Source of the DNA: Neotamlana sedimentorum
Lineage (GTDB): Bacteria; Bacteroidota; Bacteroidia; Flavobacteriales; Flavobacteriaceae
Direction: 5' to 3'
DNA: 64,000 nt
Assembly (NCBI RefSeq): GCF_000943565.1
Contig: NZ_JTDW01000005.1
Location: 434,001-498,000, forward strand
The position numbers were made by a program, and so were the translations under genes. The notes beneath the pieces are model-generated. The model did no database searches, was not told the DNA's origin, and was given only the letters and a program-made list of their open reading frames with translations. The stretch's first letter is position 1, and each line of letters opens with the position of its first letter. Shown one piece after another: positions 63,852 to 64,000 of the stretch.

Positions 63852-63927
63852 TTGTTAGGGGTGCCACAAATTGGCTGAGATTATACCCTATGAACCTGAT
63901 ATGTTTAACAACAGCGTAGGGAAACGA
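63852..63927 (+). promoter_or_regulatory. TPP riboswitch (THI element)
   Basis: Conserved core GGGGTGCC (63858-63865), GGCTGAGA near 63873-63880, ACCCTATGAACCTGAT near 63885-63900 and CAGCGTAGGGAAACGA near 63912-63927. TTGTT (63852-63856) pairs with AACGA (63923-63927) as P1. It binds thiamine pyrophosphate. The regulated thi gene must start beyond the window. Confidence 0.95.
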
Positions 63928-63962
63928 GGATTGTAACACACATTTGATGTATATCAATATAC

Positions 63963-63997
63963 AAGCCACTTTCATTGCTGTGAAAGTGGCTTTTTTT
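63963..63997 (+). terminator. Terminator of the TPP riboswitch expression platform
   Basis: AAGCCACTTTCA (63963-63974) and TGAAAGTGGCTT (63981-63992) form a perfect 12-bp stem with a T run. Located 36 bases after the aptamer, it is the likely transcription-attenuation switch. Confidence 0.9.
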
Positions 63998-64000
63998 ATT

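Larger units (their letters stand above)
63426..64000. other. 575-base gene-free end region
   Basis: No credible gene. It holds a sigma54-like promoter (63472-63487), a perfect 25-bp palindrome (63588-63640), an unassigned 210-base stretch (63641-63851), and a TPP riboswitch with terminator (63852-63997). Confidence 0.75.

Overview
The window comes from a low-GC Bacteroidota genome, most likely a member of the Flavobacteriaceae. Evidence: TAnnTTTG (-7) promoter elements instead of E. coli-type boxes, almost no Shine-Dalgarno sequences, several TTG starts, a PorV/PorQ-type protein (type IX secretion family), DUF5723, DUF2795, an Lnb/DUF4105 protein and a long Bacteroidota-type SecA. No tRNA, rRNA, CRISPR array, insertion sequence or prophage was seen.

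Layout. (1) 1-9.8 kb, housekeeping and envelope: a partial cyclophilin, recQ, a kdsD-tatC-lptB-membrane protein operon, a terC-like gene and pssA on the minus strand, then a PorV-like gene and an Lnb-like gene. (2) 9.8-48.3 kb: a 38 kb glycan island, all on the minus strand, read from a promoter just upstream of wza. In order of transcription it holds wza, wzc, wzm, wzt, a sulfotransferase-methyltransferase fusion, a sialyltransferase-like gene, a long run of GT2 and GT4 glycosyltransferases with decorating enzymes (FkbM methyltransferase, O-acyltransferase, DUF1796 protein), a nonulosonate set (CMP-sugar synthetase/HAD phosphatase fusion, NeuB-type synthase), a pyruvyltransferase, more glycosyltransferases, a Wzy/ligase-type membrane protein and finally the initiating polyprenyl-phosphate sugar transferase. 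About 21 glycosyltransferases are present, and many neighbours overlap by 1-19 bases. (3) 48.4-58.5 kb, core genes: ABC-F, a methyltransferase, an AsmA-like protein, a DUF5723 protein, a cobalamin adenosyltransferase, DUF2795 and SecA. (4) 58.7-64 kb: a lipoprotein, a hybrid histidine kinase convergent with a sigma54 response regulator, a small PepSY-like secreted protein behind a sigma54-like promoter, a long perfect palindrome, and a TPP riboswitch with terminator that must control a thiamine gene just beyond the window.

How the genes fit together: the island encodes a sialic-acid-like (possibly KDN-type) surface polysaccharide. It is started on undecaprenyl phosphate, extended by many transferases, decorated with methyl, sulfate, acyl and pyruvyl groups, and exported by Wzm/Wzt through Wza under control of the Wzc kinase.

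The most unusual observations are: a gene-replacement scar at 35.2-36.3 kb, where a DUF1796 gene sits between the broken remains of an fkbM copy and a GT2 copy; the sulfotransferase-methyltransferase fusion beside a Wzt with a C-terminal domain, which carries a perfect 24-bp inverted repeat in its interdomain linker; a nonulosonate set without NeuC and with a SAF-less NeuB; a RecQ that has lost all four zinc-ligand cysteines; and a small putative phosphorelay/sigma54 circuit.
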